From: Amycolatopsis sp. CA-126428
Lineage (GTDB): Bacteria > Actinomycetota > Actinomycetes > Mycobacteriales > Pseudonocardiaceae
Direction of reading: 5' to 3'
Length of the DNA stretch: 64,000 bases
Assembly: GCF_002904335.1 (NCBI RefSeq)
Contig: NZ_PPHF01000019.1
Coordinates: 62,001-126,000 of the forward strand
Position numbers and translations under genes: made by a program. Within the stretch, counting starts at the first letter, position 1. Every line of letters begins with the position of its first letter. Below the pieces are notes generated by a model. That model worked only from the letters and a program-made list of their open reading frames with translations. It searched no databases and was not told the DNA's origin. Shown piece after piece: positions 62,021 to 64,000 of this stretch.

Positions 62021-63710
62021 AGCCGGTGATCTCCCCGGCGCGCGCCTTCGCGTACATGCCCTTCGGGTCGCGGGCTTCGCACACCTCCAGGGGCGTGTCG
62101 ACGAAGACCTCCACGAACGGCAGCCCGTCGTGGACCGCCCGGGCCCGGGCCCGGTCCTGCGAGTACGGGCTGATCAGGGACGCGATCGCCACCACGCCCG
62201 CGTCCGCGAACAGGCGGGCCACCTCCGCCACGCGCCGGACGTTCTCCGCCCGGTCCTCGGGGCTGAATCCCAACCCGGCATTGAGCCCGTGGCGCAGGTT
62301 GTCGCCGTCGAGCAGGTAGGCCGGGCGGCCCGCCGCGACCAGGCGGCGTTCCAGCTCGACCGCCACCGACGACTTGCCCGACGCCGAAAGCCCGGTGAGC
62401 CACACGGTCGCGCCGTGGGTCGGGCGGTCCTCGCGCCGCACCGCCGCGGTGTGCCAGACGACCGGGGACACCGGTGCGCCGGTGATCATGCCCGCCGCGA
62501 CCGTGTCGCCGGTGTGCTCGTCGACCAGCAGGAAGCCGCCGGTGGCCCGGTTGCGGCGGTACGGGTCGAACAGCAGCGGCGAACGCGTGCGCAGCCGGAT
62601 GCGGCCGATGTCGTTTAAGGACAGCGCTTCCGCCGTCTCGTCGCGGTGCAGCGTGGTGACGTCGAGGCGGTATTCCAGCCGCTCGACCGTGCCCCGCGTT
62701 TCGGTGGTCGTGTGCCGCACCGCGTACGTCGCGCCCGGCGTCAGCGCGGCGCGCTCGGAGAACCAGCAGACCAGGGCGTCGACCTCGCGGGCCGACTCCG
62801 CGCGGTTGCCCGGGCGGCACAGCATCGCCCCGCGGCCGAGGTCGAGGTCGTCGGCCAGCTCCACCGCCACCGCCTGGCCGGTGAACGCCTCTTCGAGAGG
62901 CTGCCCGCCGGGGCCCCAGACCGCGCGCACCTTCGACGTGAACCCCGACGGCAGGGCCACGACCTCGTCACCCGGCTTGAACACCCCGCCCGCGATGGTG
63001 CCCGCGTAGCCGCGGAAGTCGGACCGGCGGATCACGTACTGCACCGGGAACCTCGCGTCGATGAGGTTGCGGTCGGAAGCGACGTGCACCTCTTCGAGCT
63101 GGTGCAGCAGCGAAGTGCCTTCGTACCAGGGCATGCTGGCGCTGCGGTGGACGACGTTGTCGCCGTGCAGCGCCGAGACCGGCACGAACGTCAGGTCGGC
63201 GACGTCGAGCTTCATCGCGAACCGGCGGAAGTCCTCGCGGATCTCGTCGAACCGCTCCGGCGACCACCCGACGAGGTCCATCTTGTTCACGCACACCACG
63301 AGGTGCCCGATCCCGAGCAGCGACGCCAGGAACGCGTGCCGCCGCGACTGCTCCAGCACGCCCTTGCGCGCGTCGACGAGGACCAGCGCCAGGTCGGCGG
63401 TGGACGCGCCGGTCACCATGTTCCGCGTGTACTGCAGGTGCCCCGGCGTGTCCGCGATGATGAACTTGCGCTTGGGTGTGGCGAAGTACCGGTGGGCGAC
63501 GTCGATGGTGATGCCCTGCTCGCGCTCGGCCCGCAGCCCGTCGGTGAGCAGGGCGAGGTCCGGGTAGTCCTCGCCGCGGTCCCGGCTGGCGCGTTCGACG
63601 GCGGCGAGCTGGTCGGTGAAGATCGCCTTCGAGTCGAACAGCAGCCGGCCGATCAGCGTGGACTTCCCGTCGTCCACGCTGCCCGCCGTGGCGATCCTCA
63701 GCAGCTGCAT
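61899..63710 (-). CDS. cysNC: Bifunctional sulfate adenylyltransferase subunit 1 / APS kinase
   Basis: A 603-residue fusion. Residues 1 to about 420 are the CysN GTPase (P-loop [18 protein letters not shown], switch [40 protein letters not shown], then two beta-barrel domains). About 430-603 are the CysC APS kinase (P-loop [44 protein letters not shown] in part, [16 protein letters not shown] in variant form ASLISPYSQ and [28 protein letters not shown] in part). With CysD it makes APS from sulfate and ATP using GTP, then phosphorylates it to PAPS. ATG 63710 overlaps the cysD stop (ATGA). Confidence 0.96.
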   Translation of the reverse strand: MQLLRIATAGSVDDGKSTLIGRLLFDSKAIFTDQLAAVERASRDRGEDYPDLALLTDGLRAEREQGITIDVAHRYFATPKRKFIIADTPGHLQYTRNMVTGASTADLALVLVDARKGVLEQSRRHAFLASLLGIGHLVVCVNKMDLVGWSPERFDEIREDFRRFAMKLDVADLTFVPVSALHGDNVVHRSASMPWYEGTSLLHQLEEVHVASDRNLIDARFPVQYVIRRSDFRGYAGTIAGGVFKPGDEVVALPSGFTSKVRAVWGPGGQPLEEAFTGQAVAVELADDLDLGRGAMLCRPGNRAESAREVDALVCWFSERAALTPGATYAVRHTTTETRGTVERLEYRLDVTTLHRDETAEALSLNDIGRIRLRTRSPLLFDPYRRNRATGGFLLVDEHTGDTVAAGMITGAPVSPVVWHTAAVRREDRPTHGATVWLTGLSASGKSSVAVELERRLVAAGRPAYLLDGDNLRHGLNAGLGFSPEDRAENVRRVAEVARLFADAGVVAIASLISPYSQDRARARAVHDGLPFVEVFVDTPLEVCEARDPKGMYAKARAGEITGFTGIDAPYERPASPDLVLRPGDGDPAAMAAAIQALLDDLG

Positions 63711-64000
63711 CAGAAGTAGCCCTCCCGCTTGCGGTCTTCCATGCCGGCCTCGGAAATCCGGTCGTCGGCGCGCGTGGCGCCGCGCTCGGTGACGCGGGTG
63801 GCGGCCACCTCGGCGACCACTTCGGACGGTGTCGCCGCCGAGGATTCCACGCAGCCGGTGCACGTGGCGTCGCCGACGGTCCGGAAGCGCACGGTCGCCT
63901 CGTAGGGCGTCTCACCGTCCAAAAGAGACAGAAATCGCGTGGCTGCCAGCAGCATGCCGTCGCGCTGGACCACGGACCGCTTGTGCGCGTAGTACAGCGG
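63710..64000 (-). CDS. cysD: Sulfate adenylyltransferase subunit 2, C-terminal part (5' end outside window)
   Basis: The last 96 residues of CysD run from the right edge in frame ([19 protein letters not shown]) to a TGA at 63710-63712. Family blocks: the PLYYAHKR strand, [19 protein letters not shown] and the C-terminal [28 protein letters not shown] (in part [20 protein letters not shown]), which is typical. CysD is the catalytic PP-loop subunit of the heterodimer with CysN. The 4-bp overlap with cysNC shows coupled translation. Confidence 0.96.
   Translation of the reverse strand, partial: PLYYAHKRSVVQRDGMLLAATRFLSLLDGETPYEATVRFRTVGDATCTGCVESSAATPSEVVAEVAATRVTERGATRADDRISEAGMEDRKREGYF

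Overview
The window is GC-rich actinobacterial DNA, most likely from a Pseudonocardiaceae genus such as Amycolatopsis. This rests on the very high GC content, frequent GTG starts, a mycolata-style gene order, glucosyl-3-phosphoglycerate synthase, an MptB-type mannosyltransferase, RbpA and F420-type oxidoreductases. The genus is an inference. The backbone from about 18.4 kb to 53 kb follows the gene order I know from Mycobacterium tuberculosis Rv1436-Rv1466 (gap-pgk-tpiA-secG, then pgl-opcA-zwf-tal-tkt facing ctaB, then qor, ctaA, an ABC pair and mptB facing sufR-B-D-C-S-U-T). Lineage-specific genes are inserted into it.

Layout. 0-7.4 kb: end of gpgS, a sterol-desaturase-like gene divergent from a TetR regulator, a decayed gene, a secreted CBM-FN3-FN3-sugar dehydrogenase-PEBP fusion, a long intergenic hairpin, an atypical short HemF and an F420/FMN PPOX-fold oxidoreductase. 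7.5-14.4 kb: a three-gene operon resembling kleisin, MukE-like and SMC subunits (MukFEB/MksFEB/JetABC type) with no recognisable nuclease partner. 14.4-18 kb: a luciferase-like oxidoreductase, a SnoaL-like protein divergent from an ArsR regulator, a LysE exporter and a winged-helix AlkZ-family protein.

18-34 kb: lower glycolysis plus secG, rbpA with a strong terminator, an inverted array of 21-bp repeats, an orphan histidine kinase, then a leftward pentose-phosphate operon (tkt-tal-pgi-zwf-opcA-pgl) whose genes mostly overlap by 4 bp. ctaB faces away from tkt and ctaA lies 9 kb further on, so both heme A steps are present. 34-41 kb: HelR/HelD-type helicase, FKBP lipoprotein, quinone reductase, a small protein coupled to an ATP-grasp enzyme, a small membrane protein and an unrecognised 407-residue protein. 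41-53 kb: acyl-CoA desaturase, ctaA, ABC exporter, mptB and the SUF iron-sulfur operon with a SufR operator at its start.

53-64 kb is accessory: DUF4184 and YnfA membrane proteins fired from one symmetric promoter, a signal-peptidase-like protein lacking its catalytic residues, an AarF/ABC1 kinase, a snapalysin-like protease, an EamA exporter divergent from an Lrp regulator, a two-component pair, a methyltransferase and a VOC-fold gene fused tail to tail by an apparent deletion, and the sulfate-activation genes cysNC and cysD (cut by the right edge). Many genes show TANNNT-type boxes 6-8 nt before the start codon, suggesting widespread leaderless transcription.

All functional calls come from reading motifs and remembered family features; no database search was possible.
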